A program made the position numbers and the translations under genes. The notes beneath the pieces were generated by a model, which saw nothing but the letters and a program-made list of their open reading frames with translations, did not search any database and was not told where the DNA came from. A DNA stretch of 64,000 nucleotides from Clostridiales bacterium VE202-21 (lineage in GTDB: Bacteria > Bacillota > Clostridia > Lachnospirales > Lachnospiraceae). Every line of letters starts with the position of its first letter. The stretch's first letter is position 1. The stretch covers positions 24,007 to 88,006 of the forward strand of contig BAIF02000024.1 in assembly GCA_000509105.1 (NCBI GenBank). The letters are read 5' to 3'. This document shows positions 19,163-28,006 of the stretch, piece after piece.

Positions 19163-20455
19163 ATGGAGCAATATATTATTAAAGGCGGCAGTCCGCTTGT
19201 AGGGGAAGTTGAGATAGGCGGAGCCAAGAATGCGGCACTTGCTATTCTGGCAGCGGCGATTATGACGGACGAGACAGTCCTGATTGACAATCTGCCGGAT
19301 GTAAATGATATTAATGTGATGCTGGAGGCCATAGCGGGAATCGGCGCTACGGTGCAGAGAGTGGATCCGCACACAGTAAAGATTAACGGAAGCACGATCG
19401 GCGACTTTAATATCGAATATGATTATATAAAGAAGATCAGAGCGTCCTACTATCTGTTAGGTGCTCTGCTTGGGAAATACAGAAAAGCAGAAGTAGCACT
19501 TCCGGGCGGGTGCAATATCGGCAGCCGTCCGATAGACCAGCATTTGAAGGGATTCCGTGCGTTGGGTGCTGACGTGGATATTGAGCACGGTAAGATTGTG
19601 GCAGAAGCAGAGGTTCTCAGAGGAACCCATCTTTATTTTGATGTTGTAACCGTAGGGGCTACCATCAATGTAATGATGGCTGCAGCCATGGCTGACGGCC
19701 TGACAATTATGGAGAACGTTGCCAAGGAACCGCATGTTGTTGATGTTGCCAACTTCCTGAACAGTATGGGAGCCAATATCAAGGGAGCGGGAACGGATGT
19801 GATTAAGATCCGTGGTGTGAAGTCTCTTCACAAGACGGAATACTCCATCATCCCAGACCAGATTGAGGCAGGGACATTTATGTTCGCGGCAGCAGCAACT
19901 TTGGGTGATGTTACGGTTTTGAATGTAATTCCGAAACATTTGGATGCAACGATTTCCAAGCTGGTTGATATTGGCTGTGAAATAGAAGAGTTTGACGACG
20001 CAGTGCGTGTTGTAGCGAAAAGGAGACTGTCTTCCACACAGGTTAAGACACTGCCTTATCCTGGCTATCCGACAGACATGCAGCCTCAGATCGGCGTGAC
20101 GCTGGCTCTGGCAAAAGGAACAAGCACAATTACAGAAAGTATTTTCGAGAATCGTTTTAAATATTTGGATGAACTTGCCAGAATGGGCGCGGTGATTAAG
20201 GTAGAAGGCAATTCTGCGACGATTGAAGGTGTGGAGAAGCTTTCCGGTGCACGGGTGAGCGCTCCGGATCTGCGGGCAGGGGCAGCTCTTTGCATTGCGG
20301 GCCTGGCAACAGACGGGATTACGATCATTGATGATATTGTCTATATCCAAAGAGGCTATGAGAGATTTGAAGAAAAACTCCGCGGGCTGGGCGGGATGAT
20401 TGAAAAAGTATCCAGCGAAAAAGAGATACAGAAGTTCAAGTTTAAAGTTGGGTGA
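19163..20455 (+). CDS. murA: UDP-N-acetylglucosamine 1-carboxyvinyltransferase
   Basis: First committed step of peptidoglycan synthesis: transfers enolpyruvate from PEP to UDP-GlcNAc in the cytosol. The 430-aa length is normal. The catalytic cysteine (fosfomycin target) is C117 in PGGCNIGSRP, and the substrate-binding K22-N23 (GGAKNA) and R93 (KIRASY) are in place. An ATCGAGGTG site precedes the ATG. Clostridia usually carry two MurA paralogues; which one this is cannot be decided here. It has its own promoter and stands alone, followed by a very large foldback element. Confidence 0.95.
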   Translation: MEQYIIKGGSPLVGEVEIGGAKNAALAILAAAIMTDETVLIDNLPDVNDINVMLEAIAGIGATVQRVDPHTVKINGSTIGDFNIEYDYIKKIRASYYLLGALLGKYRKAEVALPGGCNIGSRPIDQHLKGFRALGADVDIEHGKIVAEAEVLRGTHLYFDVVTVGATINVMMAAAMADGLTIMENVAKEPHVVDVANFLNSMGANIKGAGTDVIKIRGVKSLHKTEYSIIPDQIEAGTFMFAAAATLGDVTVLNVIPKHLDATISKLVDIGCEIEEFDDAVRVVAKRRLSSTQVKTLPYPGYPTDMQPQIGVTLALAKGTSTITESIFENRFKYLDELARMGAVIKVEGNSATIEGVEKLSGARVSAPDLRAGAALCIAGLATDGITIIDDIVYIQRGYERFEEKLRGLGGMIEKVSSEKEIQKFKFKVG

Positions 20456-20482
20456 GAAACGGGAGGGCTTGGAAAAGTTTCC

Positions 20483-20737
20483 GCCCCGGCTGTATGGAAG
20501 GGTGTGCTTCCCGCGCTCGGGAATAGGGATATAAGATTTACTAATATGAAAATACGGGAAAATGCAGGCAACGCCGGCATGCCACGTGAAATCCTGATGG
20601 ATTTCACGCGTCAGGCCGGCGCAAAACTATGATTCGGAATCATAGTTTTGACCTGCATTTTTCCGTATTTTCATATAAGTAAATCTAATGTCCCTATTTA
20701 CGCACGCGGGAAGCACACCCTTCCATACAGCCGGGGC
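20483..20737. repeat. Long imperfect foldback element A (255 bp) with two-hairpin crown
   Basis: Left arm 20483-20568 and right arm 20652-20737 are about 86 bases each and close to 90% complementary, with the outer ~33 bases perfect. The crown (20569-20651) contains hairpin 1 at 20573-20620, closed by GCCGGC/GCCGGC and capped by CGTGAAATCC-TGAT-GGATTTCACG. Hairpin 2 is a perfect 27-base palindrome at 20623-20649. No open reading frame of note. Hairpin 1 is homologous, in reverse orientation, to one in the second foldback at 33662-33954, while the arms of the two elements are unrelated. It fills most of the 498-base murA-capA gap. The rest (20738-20953) is G/T-rich with no feature I can support. 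Confidence 0.85.
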
Positions 20738-20953
20738 TGGGCTTATCAAGGCGGGACGTTTTGCACCCGGAAGGCTTTTGGGCGGGGGCGGCGGAGTTAG
20801 GGGTTGACTTTTTACCAGGAGTGTGGGATTGTTTTCTTAAGGATATATGGCAGTTTGTTTTGAAAGAGTGAAGCTACTGGAGGAAGAGGGATTCTGCGGG
20901 GCGGTTGGGCGCTAATGAGCAGAACTGGAATTTACAGAAAGAGGATTTGAGTT

Positions 20954-22381
20954 ATGGGCAGTGACAGGTATGATGCGGAATTGCGCAGACAGAGGCTGGA
21001 GAAACGGAAGAGGGAGGTGCGGCGCAGGGCGGCGGTTTTTGGCGGGTGTGTTGTTGTTGTGATTGTTCTGGCGGTGAGTCTGGGGATAAGGGGACATCGG
21101 CGGCGTTTGGCGGCCCAAGAGCTTGAGAGGGGCGTGAATGCGGTTCAGGCTTGTTTTGTTAAGACTTTTGGTGATATGGAGGAGACGGTTTCTGTTTCGG
21201 CGGAGAAGCAGGGGGACAGCAGGAAGTCTTTTGGAGCCTGGGTTATGGATACTTATTCCGGGAAACGGGAAGCGATTTTGAAGCGTGTACGGAAAGGGCA
21301 GATTTCTGGGGAAGGAATTTATGAGGCTTTGGGGGAGACAATACATGTGCTTCGTGACAGGTATGAAGGGAAACTCGATGATGCGCAAACCGCCAAAGAA
21401 CAGGGGATTTTTCTGCAGGATGGGAAGACGGATCAGGCGGAGGTAGTGATTGCCGGGGATTTGTGTTTTGCTGAGGATGGATTTGTTTTGGATCATTATG
21501 ATACGGTGAATGACTTGTCACAGTGTATTTCGCCTGAGATCTTGCAGATGTCCAATGACGCGGATATTTTTTATCTGAACCACGAGTATTGTATCAGTGA
21601 CAGAGGCGAGCCGCTGGAAGGGAAGCTTTATACATTCCGTGCGAAGCCGGAACGGATGGGACTTCTGAAGGAAATGGGAACGGATCTGGTCTCACTGGCC
21701 AATAATCACATTTATGATTATGGAAGGGATGCCATGATGGATACGGTGGATCTTCTGGATCAGGCGGAGATTCCTTATGTGGGCGGCGGCAGAAACAGTG
21801 AGGAGGCAAGAAGACCGGTATATTTTGTTGTAAACGGCATGAAAATCGGCTTTGTGGCGGCTACCAATGCGGAGATCGTATTTTATACCCCTAAGGCAGA
21901 GACGGACTCCCCGGGGGTGCTGGAGGCCTATGATCCTGCAGAATATAAGCAGGTGATTTCGGATGCCGCAGGGCAGTGTGATTATCTGATTGCTTATATA
22001 CACTGGGGGCCGGAAGATACCAATACATATGAAGAAAATCAGCACAATATGGGAGCGGAATTCCTGCAGGCGGGTGCCGACATTGTGGTTGGCGGGCATC
22101 CTCATGTGCTTCAGGGAATTGAATACATAGACGGCAGACCGGTAGTTTACAGTATGGGAGATTTCTGGTTTAATGATGAGACAAAGTACACGGGGCTTCT
22201 GAAACTGGAGCTTACACCAGAAGGGCTGAAGCAAATGTCCTTTGTGCCATGTCTGCAGACTGGATTTACGACACAGTATATCAGTGATCAGCAGGAGCAG
22301 ACGGCATTTTATAATTTTCTGGAAGGGCTATCACCAAACGCGGGAATTGATGAAAACGGTGTGGTTACAGAGAAGAAATAA
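20954..22381 (+). CDS. CapA-family protein (poly-gamma-glutamate synthesis/metallophosphatase-like)
   Basis: 475 aa. A basic cytosolic start (residues 1-28) is followed by a single hydrophobic segment (about 29-47), so it is probably a membrane-anchored surface protein. The CapA domain occupies about residues 155-450. Recognisable motifs are the I-A-G-D-L-C-F start, L-N-H-E in place of the usual N-x-E, L-A-N-N-H-I-Y-D-Y-G, Y-I-H-W-G and G-G-H-P-H-V-L-Q-G. These are predicted metal/phosphoester-site motifs of this calcineurin-like family. In Bacillus, CapA takes part in capsular polyglutamate export; no capB or capC is nearby, so the role here is unknown. The first ~700 bases are unusually G/T-rich compared with neighbours. 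Confidence 0.85.
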   Translation: MGSDRYDAELRRQRLEKRKREVRRRAAVFGGCVVVVIVLAVSLGIRGHRRRLAAQELERGVNAVQACFVKTFGDMEETVSVSAEKQGDSRKSFGAWVMDTYSGKREAILKRVRKGQISGEGIYEALGETIHVLRDRYEGKLDDAQTAKEQGIFLQDGKTDQAEVVIAGDLCFAEDGFVLDHYDTVNDLSQCISPEILQMSNDADIFYLNHEYCISDRGEPLEGKLYTFRAKPERMGLLKEMGTDLVSLANNHIYDYGRDAMMDTVDLLDQAEIPYVGGGRNSEEARRPVYFVVNGMKIGFVAATNAEIVFYTPKAETDSPGVLEAYDPAEYKQVISDAAGQCDYLIAYIHWGPEDTNTYEENQHNMGAEFLQAGADIVVGGHPHVLQGIEYIDGRPVVYSMGDFWFNDETKYTGLLKLELTPEGLKQMSFVPCLQTGFTTQYISDQQEQTAFYNFLEGLSPNAGIDENGVVTEKK

Positions 22382-22471
22382 GGATGTGGAACGGGCTGCA
22401 CGCAGTGCAGAGAATGAAAAAATCTGCAGAAGGCGGTGTCTGCTGCAGATCTTGAAGGATGAGGCAGAAGG

Positions 22472-23041
22472 ATGGAGAAACAGAAAATCATTGTGCGTAT
22501 GGCGGATACCAGGGATGCACAGGAAATGCTGGACATTTATGAACCGTATGTGAAAGAAACGGCCATTACATTTGAATATGAGCCGCCCACGCTGGAGGAA
22601 TTCTGCGGGAGGATTAAGAGGACGCTGGAGAAGTATCCCTGGCTTGCGGCTGTGGATGGTGGACGAATTGCAGGATACAGCTATGTATCACCATTTAAGG
22701 ACAGGGCAGCATATGACTGGGCAGTTGAGACTACTATTTATATCCGGCCGGAATATAAAGGACAGGGGATTGGAAGGCTGTTATACGGAAAGCTGGAGGC
22801 CATTTTGAAAGAGCAGCATATTTTGAATCTGAATGCATGCATTGTCTTCCCACATCCGGAAAGCATCGCATTTCATGAGAAGATGGGATATAAAATAAAT
22901 GCGCATTTCCATAAATGTGGTTATAAATTTGATACATGGCACGATATGATCTGGATGGAAAAAATGCTGGGTGAGCATCCAACGCAGCCGATGTCCATAT
23001 TACCTGTGGGAGAAGTGCATACAGATAGAATTTTGATTTGA
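22472..23041 (+). CDS. GNAT-family N-acetyltransferase, phosphinothricin acetyltransferase type
   Basis: 189-aa acetyl-CoA-dependent N-acetyltransferase. The acetyl-CoA loop is visible as Y-K-G-Q-G-I-G-R-L-L-Y near residues 91-101. The N-terminal R-x-A-D-T-R-D-A-x-x-M-L-D-I-Y and the W-x-E-K-M C-terminal region match the phosphinothricin/methionine-sulfone acetyltransferase (Pat/YncA) subgroup. Real substrates of such proteins are often amino acid analogues or toxic intermediates. The start was chosen on AGGCAGAAGG just upstream of ATG 22472. It follows the CapA-family gene by 90 bases, possibly co-transcribed. Confidence 0.85.
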   Translation: MEKQKIIVRMADTRDAQEMLDIYEPYVKETAITFEYEPPTLEEFCGRIKRTLEKYPWLAAVDGGRIAGYSYVSPFKDRAAYDWAVETTIYIRPEYKGQGIGRLLYGKLEAILKEQHILNLNACIVFPHPESIAFHEKMGYKINAHFHKCGYKFDTWHDMIWMEKMLGEHPTQPMSILPVGEVHTDRILI

Positions 23042-23180
23042 GAACAAAGCGGGCAAGCCTACATCAACTCCCAAGCCCCTCACTCATAAAAAAACTATAA
23101 ATAGTGGAAAATATATTGACATTTCGCGCAATACGGTGTAAGGTTTGAAGTATAGTAAACAATTTAATAAAGCAAGCTTT

Positions 23181-23279
23181 CTCTTATTCAGAGCGGTGGA
23201 GATACAAAGGATCTGTGAAGCCGCGGCAACCCCAAAAAAGGAAGGTGCCAACCTGAGCGAGTAATCGAACAATAAGAGG
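23181..23279 (+). ncRNA. SAM-I riboswitch (S-box leader)
   Basis: Matches the S-box consensus: the P1 stem is CTCTTATT (23181-23188) with AATAAGAG (23271-23278). The conserved core includes CAGAGCGGTGGAG, TGAAGCCGCGGCAACC and GGTGCCAACCTGAGCGA. Downstream, a hairpin plus T-run (23298-23329) can act as the expression platform. When S-adenosylmethionine binds, transcription should stop before metK, giving feedback control by the enzyme's own product. Confidence 0.95.
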
Positions 23280-23297
23280 ATTGATTTATATGATATA

Positions 23298-23329
23298 AAC
23301 AGTCCGCTTCTTGTGGGCTGTTTTCTTTA
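23298..23329 (+). terminator. SAM riboswitch expression-platform terminator
   Basis: Stem AACAGTCCGC / GTGGGCTGTT with G-T pairs, followed by TTTTCTTT. Placed 19 bases after the aptamer and about 90 bases before the metK start. Confidence 0.75.
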
Positions 23330-23420
23330 TATTCAATTTAAAGAAAACGACTCCGGAGAGAAAGTGCTGATTCGGATTGCTAAAAAGAGCAGTCCTGACA
23401 ATTTAAGGAGGAGAAAGAGT

Positions 23421-24608
23421 ATGGAAAAATTATTATTCACATCAGAATCAGTAACAGAAGGACATCCGGATAAGATGTGCGATCAGATCTCAGACGCAGT
23501 TCTGGACGCGCTGCTGGAACAGGATCCAATGAGCCGTGTGGCATGTGAGACCTGTACAACAACAGGACTTGTTCTGGTTATGGGAGAGATCACCACAAAA
23601 GCATATGTGGATATTCAGAAAATCGTGCGTGAGACGGTGAGAGAGATCGGCTATACGAAGGATAAACTTGGTTTTGACGCGGATACCTGCGGCGTGCTCA
23701 CGGCAATTGACGAACAGTCTGTAGATATTGCACTTGGAGTGGATAAAGCGCTGGAAGCAAAAGAGAATAAGATGTCAGACGATGAGATCGAAGCAATCGG
23801 CGCAGGCGACCAGGGAATGATGTTCGGATATGCGTCAGATGAGACAGAAGAATATATGCCTTATCCAATCGCGATGGCACATAAACTGGCATTACAGCTC
23901 ACTAAGATCAGAAAAGACGGAGTTCTTACCTACCTGCGTCCGGATGGAAAGACACAGGTAACAGTGGAATACGATGAAAACAATAACCCGAAGAGACTGG
24001 AGGCAGTCGTTCTTTCCACGCAGCATGACCCGGATGTGACACAGGAGCAGATTCATGAAGATATTAAAAAGTATGTATTTGACGAGATTATACCGGCAGA
24101 CATGGTAGACGAGAATACCAAGTTCTTCATCAATCCAACAGGACGCTTTGTCATTGGCGGGCCTCACGGTGACAGCGGTGTTACAGGGCGTAAGATCATC
24201 GTGGATACATACGGCGGAATGGCACGCCACGGCGGCGGTGCATTTTCCGGAAAGGACTGCACGAAAGTAGACCGCTCCGCAGCATATGCAGCCCGCTATG
24301 CGGCAAAGAATATTGTAGCAGCCGGCCTTGCAAAGAGATGTGAGATTCAGTTGTCCTACGCAATCGGAGTGGCACAGCCAACATCCATTATGGTTGATAC
24401 ATTCGGTACAGGCGTAGTAAGCGAAGATAAGCTGGTAGAGATTATCCGGGAGAACTTCGATCTGCGTCCGGCGGGCATCATCAAGATGCTGGATCTGCGC
24501 AGGCCAATCTACAAACAGACCGCAGCATACGGTCATTTTGGACGTAATGATTTAAATTTACCATGGGAAAAGTTAGATAAAGTTGACGCATTGAAAAAAT
24601 ATCTGTAA
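23421..24608 (+). CDS. metK: S-adenosylmethionine synthetase
   Basis: Makes S-adenosylmethionine from methionine and ATP. The 395-aa product starts at ATG 23421 ([18 protein letters not shown]), which has an AAGGAGGAG site. The in-frame extension back to 23313 would run through the riboswitch terminator and is rejected. The signatures [12 protein letters not shown] (near 115-126) and GGGAFSGKD (near 270) are intact, as are the conserved H of GHPDK and the K/D metal-site residues. It is a single gene, controlled by the upstream SAM riboswitch and closed by a strong terminator. Confidence 0.97.
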   Translation: MEKLLFTSESVTEGHPDKMCDQISDAVLDALLEQDPMSRVACETCTTTGLVLVMGEITTKAYVDIQKIVRETVREIGYTKDKLGFDADTCGVLTAIDEQSVDIALGVDKALEAKENKMSDDEIEAIGAGDQGMMFGYASDETEEYMPYPIAMAHKLALQLTKIRKDGVLTYLRPDGKTQVTVEYDENNNPKRLEAVVLSTQHDPDVTQEQIHEDIKKYVFDEIIPADMVDENTKFFINPTGRFVIGGPHGDSGVTGRKIIVDTYGGMARHGGGAFSGKDCTKVDRSAAYAARYAAKNIVAAGLAKRCEIQLSYAIGVAQPTSIMVDTFGTGVVSEDKLVEIIRENFDLRPAGIIKMLDLRRPIYKQTAAYGHFGRNDLNLPWEKLDKVDALKKYL

Positions 24609-24641
24609 TATAACAGTATTAGGTGCGTAAAATAAAAGATA

Positions 24642-24672
24642 AAGCAGGCGCCTTCGGGAGCCTGCTTTTTTC
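24642..24672 (+). terminator. Intrinsic terminator after metK
   Basis: AAGCAGGC / GCCTGCTT stem with a TTCGG-containing loop and a six-T run. Confidence 0.9.
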
Positions 24673-24678
24673 AGAAAA

Positions 24679-24715
24679 TTCAGAAAACGGAGGGCAAAGG
24701 GGTCAGACCCCTTTG
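24679..24715. repeat. GGGGTCAGACCCC palindromic repeat, copy 1
   Basis: The core AAAGGGGTCAGACCCCTTT (24696-24714) is preceded by ATTCAGAAAACGGAGGGC. The same unit recurs at 36145-36214 (as a full inverted pair) and 37221-37261, with a degenerate relative at 40140-40165. Here it ends 6 bases before the histidine kinase start. Confidence 0.75.
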
Positions 24716-24720
24716 AGGAA

Positions 24721-25779
24721 ATGATGAAGCTTAAAACAAAACTGGTTATTGCATTTATGACATTGATGATTCTGTCAACGCTTTTTACTACGGTTGCAGT
24801 GCATACGTTTGCGCCCAGGGAGATTGGGGAGTATCAGCAGCTTTATCTGCTGGTTGTCTTTATGACGGCTGCGCTGTTGATTTACTGGATTTACAGGACG
24901 GTGTCTGTTCCGTTGGCGAAGCTGCAGCGGGCGGCGAGGAATATTAAAGAGGGGAATCTTGATTTTGAGATTAAAAGTGAAACGGATGATGAGATCGGGC
25001 AGTTGTGCCGGGATTTTGAGGAGATGCGTCTGCGCCTGAAAGCGAATGCGGAGGATAAGATTGCATATGATAGAGAGAATAAGGAACTGATCAGTAATAT
25101 CTCGCATGACCTGAAGACCCCTATTACGGCGATTAAGGGCTATGTCGAGGGGATCATGGATGGTGTGGCGGATACGCCGGAAAAGATGGACAGATACATC
25201 AAAACAATATACAATAAGGCTAATGAGATGGATCTTCTTATTAATGAGCTGACGCTGTACTCGAAAATTGATACAAACCGTATACCCTATAATTTTACAA
25301 CGATATCGGCCAAGCAGTATTTTGGCGACTGTGCGGATGATCTGTCTCTTGAACTGGAGGCAAAGGGTGTGGGATTCACATACTGTAATTATGTGGAGAC
25401 GGATTCGAAAGTGATTGTGGATCCGGAACAGCTCAGGCGTGTTATCAATAATATTGTTACCAATTCCCTGAAATATATGGATAAACCAAAAGGGAAGATT
25501 ACTATGAGTTTAAAGGATGTGGGTGATTTTATCCAGGTGGAACTTGGGGATAATGGAAAGGGAATCGCCGCGAAAGATCTGCCGTATATATTCGACCGGT
25601 TTTACCGGACGGATGCTTCACGCAATTCTTCTAAGGGAGGAAGCGGTATCGGGCTTTCTATCGTACAGAAGATCGTGGAAGAGCATGGCGGAAAGATTTG
25701 GGCGACCAGCGAGGATGGGGTTGGAACAACAATGTATTTTGTAATCAGAAAATATCAGGAGGTACCGTTGGATGAGTAA
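24721..25779 (+). CDS. Sensor histidine kinase (two-component system)
   Basis: 352-aa membrane kinase. Two hydrophobic segments (about 8-28 and 41-60) flank a very short external loop. They are followed by a HAMP linker (about 60-112), a HisKA domain with phospho-acceptor H129 in SHDLKTP, and an ATPase domain with DNGKGI and GGSGIGLSI. The tiny sensor loop suggests intramembrane sensing, as in bacitracin- or envelope-stress kinases (inference). It overlaps the response regulator by 8 bases. A GGGGTC palindrome lies directly upstream, and the only ribosome-like site (TTGAGGAA) is at its edge. Confidence 0.92.
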   Translation: MMKLKTKLVIAFMTLMILSTLFTTVAVHTFAPREIGEYQQLYLLVVFMTAALLIYWIYRTVSVPLAKLQRAARNIKEGNLDFEIKSETDDEIGQLCRDFEEMRLRLKANAEDKIAYDRENKELISNISHDLKTPITAIKGYVEGIMDGVADTPEKMDRYIKTIYNKANEMDLLINELTLYSKIDTNRIPYNFTTISAKQYFGDCADDLSLELEAKGVGFTYCNYVETDSKVIVDPEQLRRVINNIVTNSLKYMDKPKGKITMSLKDVGDFIQVELGDNGKGIAAKDLPYIFDRFYRTDASRNSSKGGSGIGLSIVQKIVEEHGGKIWATSEDGVGTTMYFVIRKYQEVPLDE

Positions 25780-26464
25780 GAAAATTTTGATTATCGAGGA
25801 CGAGGAAAGCATCGCTGACCTTGAGAAGGACTACCTGGAACTCAGCGACTTCGAGGTGGCCGTTGCAAATGATGGAGAGATCGGGCGCAGAAAGGCTCTG
25901 GAAGAGGACTATGACCTGATTATCCTGGATCTGATGCTGCCGGGCGTGGATGGATTTGAGATCTGCCGCCAGGTGCGCGACCAGAAGAACACGCCGATCA
26001 TTATGGTGTCGGCAAAAAAGGACGACATTGACAAAATCAGAGGACTGGGGCTGGGCGCAGACGATTATATGACAAAACCTTTCAGCCCGAGTGAGCTTGT
26101 GGCGCGTGTAAAGGCACATTTGGCTCGTTATGAGAGATTGATCGGGAGCAATGTGGAAGAGAATGAAATCATCGAAATCAGAGGGCTTAAGATCGATACA
26201 ACGGCAAGGCGGGTATGGGTAAATGGGGAGGAGAGATCCTTTACCACGAAGGAATTCGATCTTTTGACTTTCCTCGCAGGACATCCAAACCATGTATACA
26301 CAAAGGAAGAACTTTTTCAGGAGATCTGGGATATGGAGTCCATCGGGGATATTGCTACCGTTACGGTGCATATCAAGAAAATCCGTGAGAAGATCGAATA
26401 TGATACCTCTCATCCCCAGTACATTGAGACTATCTGGGGAGTGGGGTACCGCTTTAAAGTTTAA
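25772..26464 (+). CDS. OmpR/PhoB-family response regulator
   Basis: 230-aa transcription factor partnered with the preceding kinase. The receiver domain (1-120) has E9-D10-E11, phospho-acceptor D53 in ILDLMLPG and the conserved K-P near 105. The winged-helix DNA-binding domain (about 135-228) has the typical F-T-x-K-E-F-D-L-L and V-x-V-H-I-K-K-I-R-E-K motifs. A CAGGAGG site is located inside the end of the kinase gene, so the two are translationally coupled. Targets are unknown; no obvious transporter follows. Confidence 0.94.
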   Translation: MSKKILIIEDEESIADLEKDYLELSDFEVAVANDGEIGRRKALEEDYDLIILDLMLPGVDGFEICRQVRDQKNTPIIMVSAKKDDIDKIRGLGLGADDYMTKPFSPSELVARVKAHLARYERLIGSNVEENEIIEIRGLKIDTTARRVWVNGEERSFTTKEFDLLTFLAGHPNHVYTKEELFQEIWDMESIGDIATVTVHIKKIREKIEYDTSHPQYIETIWGVGYRFKV

Positions 26465-26472
26465 CAGGATAA

Positions 26473-26513
26473 GTGATTCATTTCTCAACTCTATAGGTGG
26501 AGAGATGAATCAC
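26473..26513. terminator. Hairpin downstream of the response regulator
   Basis: A 14-bp stem with one mismatch (GTGATTCATTTCTC 26473-26486 with GAGAGATGAATCAC 26500-26513). It lacks a clear T-run on the + strand, so termination strength is uncertain. It also coincides with the end of the decayed AraC gene on the other strand. Confidence 0.5.
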
Positions 26514-26945
26514 GAAAAACAAAATAACTGCTGGTTGTAAAATTCAGCAGGATTGCTGTATCGGTTACTGATTTGCCCTCCAGCAAAAGTGTTTTTGCAT
26601 ATTCGATTTTCTGCGTGTTAATAAAATGCCTGGGGCGATGCCAAGCTGGAACCAATAAAGCTCTCCCTGGTTGTCACTGGAACCTGGTTGGTGCCGTGAA
26701 ATTCGTCCGGGCGGGAGAGGAATACTTCCCTGCCAGAAAATGGATAATTCTCCCCCAGGGCAGAAAAAGTTCCCTGTGCCGGTATGGAAAACTCGAATGC
26801 AGGGTCATGACAATGCCAGGTAAGAGAAGGAATCGCAGGAAAAGAATCCATAACAACCCTTCTGGAACGTGTTTGGAAATTACTTGTTGTAAGATGTTGT
26901 CCCAATTCGCAGCATATTGCGATAATGGAGTTTCAGACACGCTCT
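26510..26945 (-). pseudogene. Decayed AraC-family transcriptional regulator
   Basis: Read on the minus strand, pieces of an AraC regulator appear in different frames. There is a cupin-like sensor piece (W-H-C-H-D...F-E-F-S, then G-E-N-Y-P-F-S-G-R-E-V-F-L-S-R-P-D-E-F-H) and an E-L-Y-W-F-Q-L-G-I piece. A helix-turn-helix piece follows, I-N-T-Q-K-I-E-Y-A-K-T-L-L-L-E-G-K-S-V-T-D-T-A, ending at 26510. Frames change at least twice and the linker between sensor and DNA-binding parts is deleted. It is divergent from the decayed URO-D gene at 27014, the same arrangement as the better preserved pair at 58.2-60.5 kb. Confidence 0.7.
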
Positions 26946-27013
26946 AGAGTATCATATATTAAAGTTTACGCTGCACACAATTGATAGCGGTACAAATTTA
27001 AAAATTATATAAT

Positions 27014-27540
27014 ATGCTAAATGGGAAGTCAACCGTACTAAATATAATAATCAAGGAGGAAATCAAAACGTTTGAGCCGGATTACCGTAATATTATAGAT
27101 TGTCCATGGAATAAGGAGGCAAAGCGGCTCCCACTCTGCGAGCATAACGTGGCATTTGAAAAAATAGGAGAGATTACAGGAAAGGATATGCTCTCTTTGC
27201 TTCAGGGAGATGGCAGAGACCTGTAAGAATTTTTCCGTATTTTTTGTAATTTCTTCAAAGACCATGGATACGATGCCGTTACCTTTGAACGATGTATCGG
27301 GGAAATCATGCCCGGAAGCTGCACTCTCGGGGACAGCCGAGTGATCCCTGTAATTCAGGATAATGATGATTTCAGGAAATATCCATGGGCAGAGTAGTTG
27401 CAAAGAGTAAAAACCAAGGGAGGTTTGCTTTTGGAACCTGGAACTCTATTCCGGATTATGTACCGGCGGATAGCTATCTCAATATGATAGAGATTGTGCG
27501 GGAATATAGAGGGGCTAAATCGCGGGCTTTGACCGCGGTA
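27014..27540 (+). pseudogene. Decayed uroporphyrinogen-decarboxylase-family gene
   Basis: The N-terminal piece (Y-R-N-I-I-D-C-P-W-N-K-E-A...LPLCEHN...K-I-G-E-I-T-G-K) stops at 27226. The same protein continues in another frame with F-F-K-D-H-G-Y-D-A-V-T-F-E and K-Y-P-W-A-E, then after a large deletion with the C-terminal G-T-W-N-S-I-P-D-Y-V-P near 27430-27480. This order matches URO-D superfamily proteins of the corrinoid-methyltransferase-like type found in gut Clostridia. Roughly half of the expected ~350 residues is missing, and stop codons interrupt the frame, so it is non-functional. Confidence 0.7.
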
Positions 27541-27544
27541 TCAC

Positions 27545-27700
27545 AAAGATCTTTCCGAATTGGTATGCAGATAAAGATGCTAAATTCGCGAACCTGCGTG
27601 TAAGAGGGGCATTTGTATTTTCAGATGAATATGACGGAGCTGTACAGGAAGTAAAGAATGCCGTAATGATAAGCGGAAAATATGGAACAATGACCTGAGT
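27545..27700 (+). pseudogene. Unidentified gene fragment (C-terminal, possibly glycoside hydrolase)
   Basis: A short open stretch reads K-I-F-P-N-W-Y-A-D-K-D-A-K-F then L-R-V-R-G-A-F-V-F-S-D-E-Y-D-G and ends at a stop near 27698. The pattern (fit-for-purpose F-P-x-W followed by V-R-G-A-F) resembles the C-terminal domain of large glycoside hydrolases, but this is weak. It has no start or upstream body and is probably debris of the same degraded locus. Confidence 0.35.
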
Positions 27701-27816
27701 AACAGCTTGGGCCGAAGACGTACTGTACGAGACTTTGTAGAAACGCAGATAGTTAGGTTCTGAGCGGGTTCCAAATAACTGTATAATACAAAAGAAATAC
27801 TGAATAACCTCATAAG

Positions 27817-27851
27817 GGACAGTTCCGAACGATTTCGGGACTGTCCTTTTT
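27817..27851 (+). terminator. Intrinsic terminator of the degraded locus
   Basis: GGACAGTTCCGAA / TTCGGGACTGTCC, a 13-bp stem with one G-T pair, followed by TTTTT. It appears to be the surviving end signal of the decayed genes upstream. 27852-28006 holds nothing else I can support. Confidence 0.85.
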
Positions 27852-28006
27852 CGGAAGCTTGTGTTAGAATGATAACCAAAGCGGCTGCTTATAATAGTCC
27901 CTATAATCATAAATGATACGGATCTTTTATGGTCTTTTAAGTCACTGCCGGGAACACTCCAAAAGACATACCGGTTTATCCGGAATAAAATTCAAGGTGT
28001 TAGGAA

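Noticed and set aside
20483..20737. Foldback A as a retron msr-msd or integron attC site
   Set aside because: No reverse transcriptase or integrase gene lies nearby, and no retron branching-guanosine arrangement or attC core sites were found.
23313..23420. Upstream extension of metK by 36 codons
   Set aside because: It would begin inside the riboswitch terminator; ATG 23421 has a strong ribosome site and gives the normal N-terminus.
26573..26947. Plus-strand open frame over the decayed AraC gene
   Set aside because: The minus strand shows clear AraC motifs in pieces; the plus-strand reading has no ribosome site or recognisable domain.
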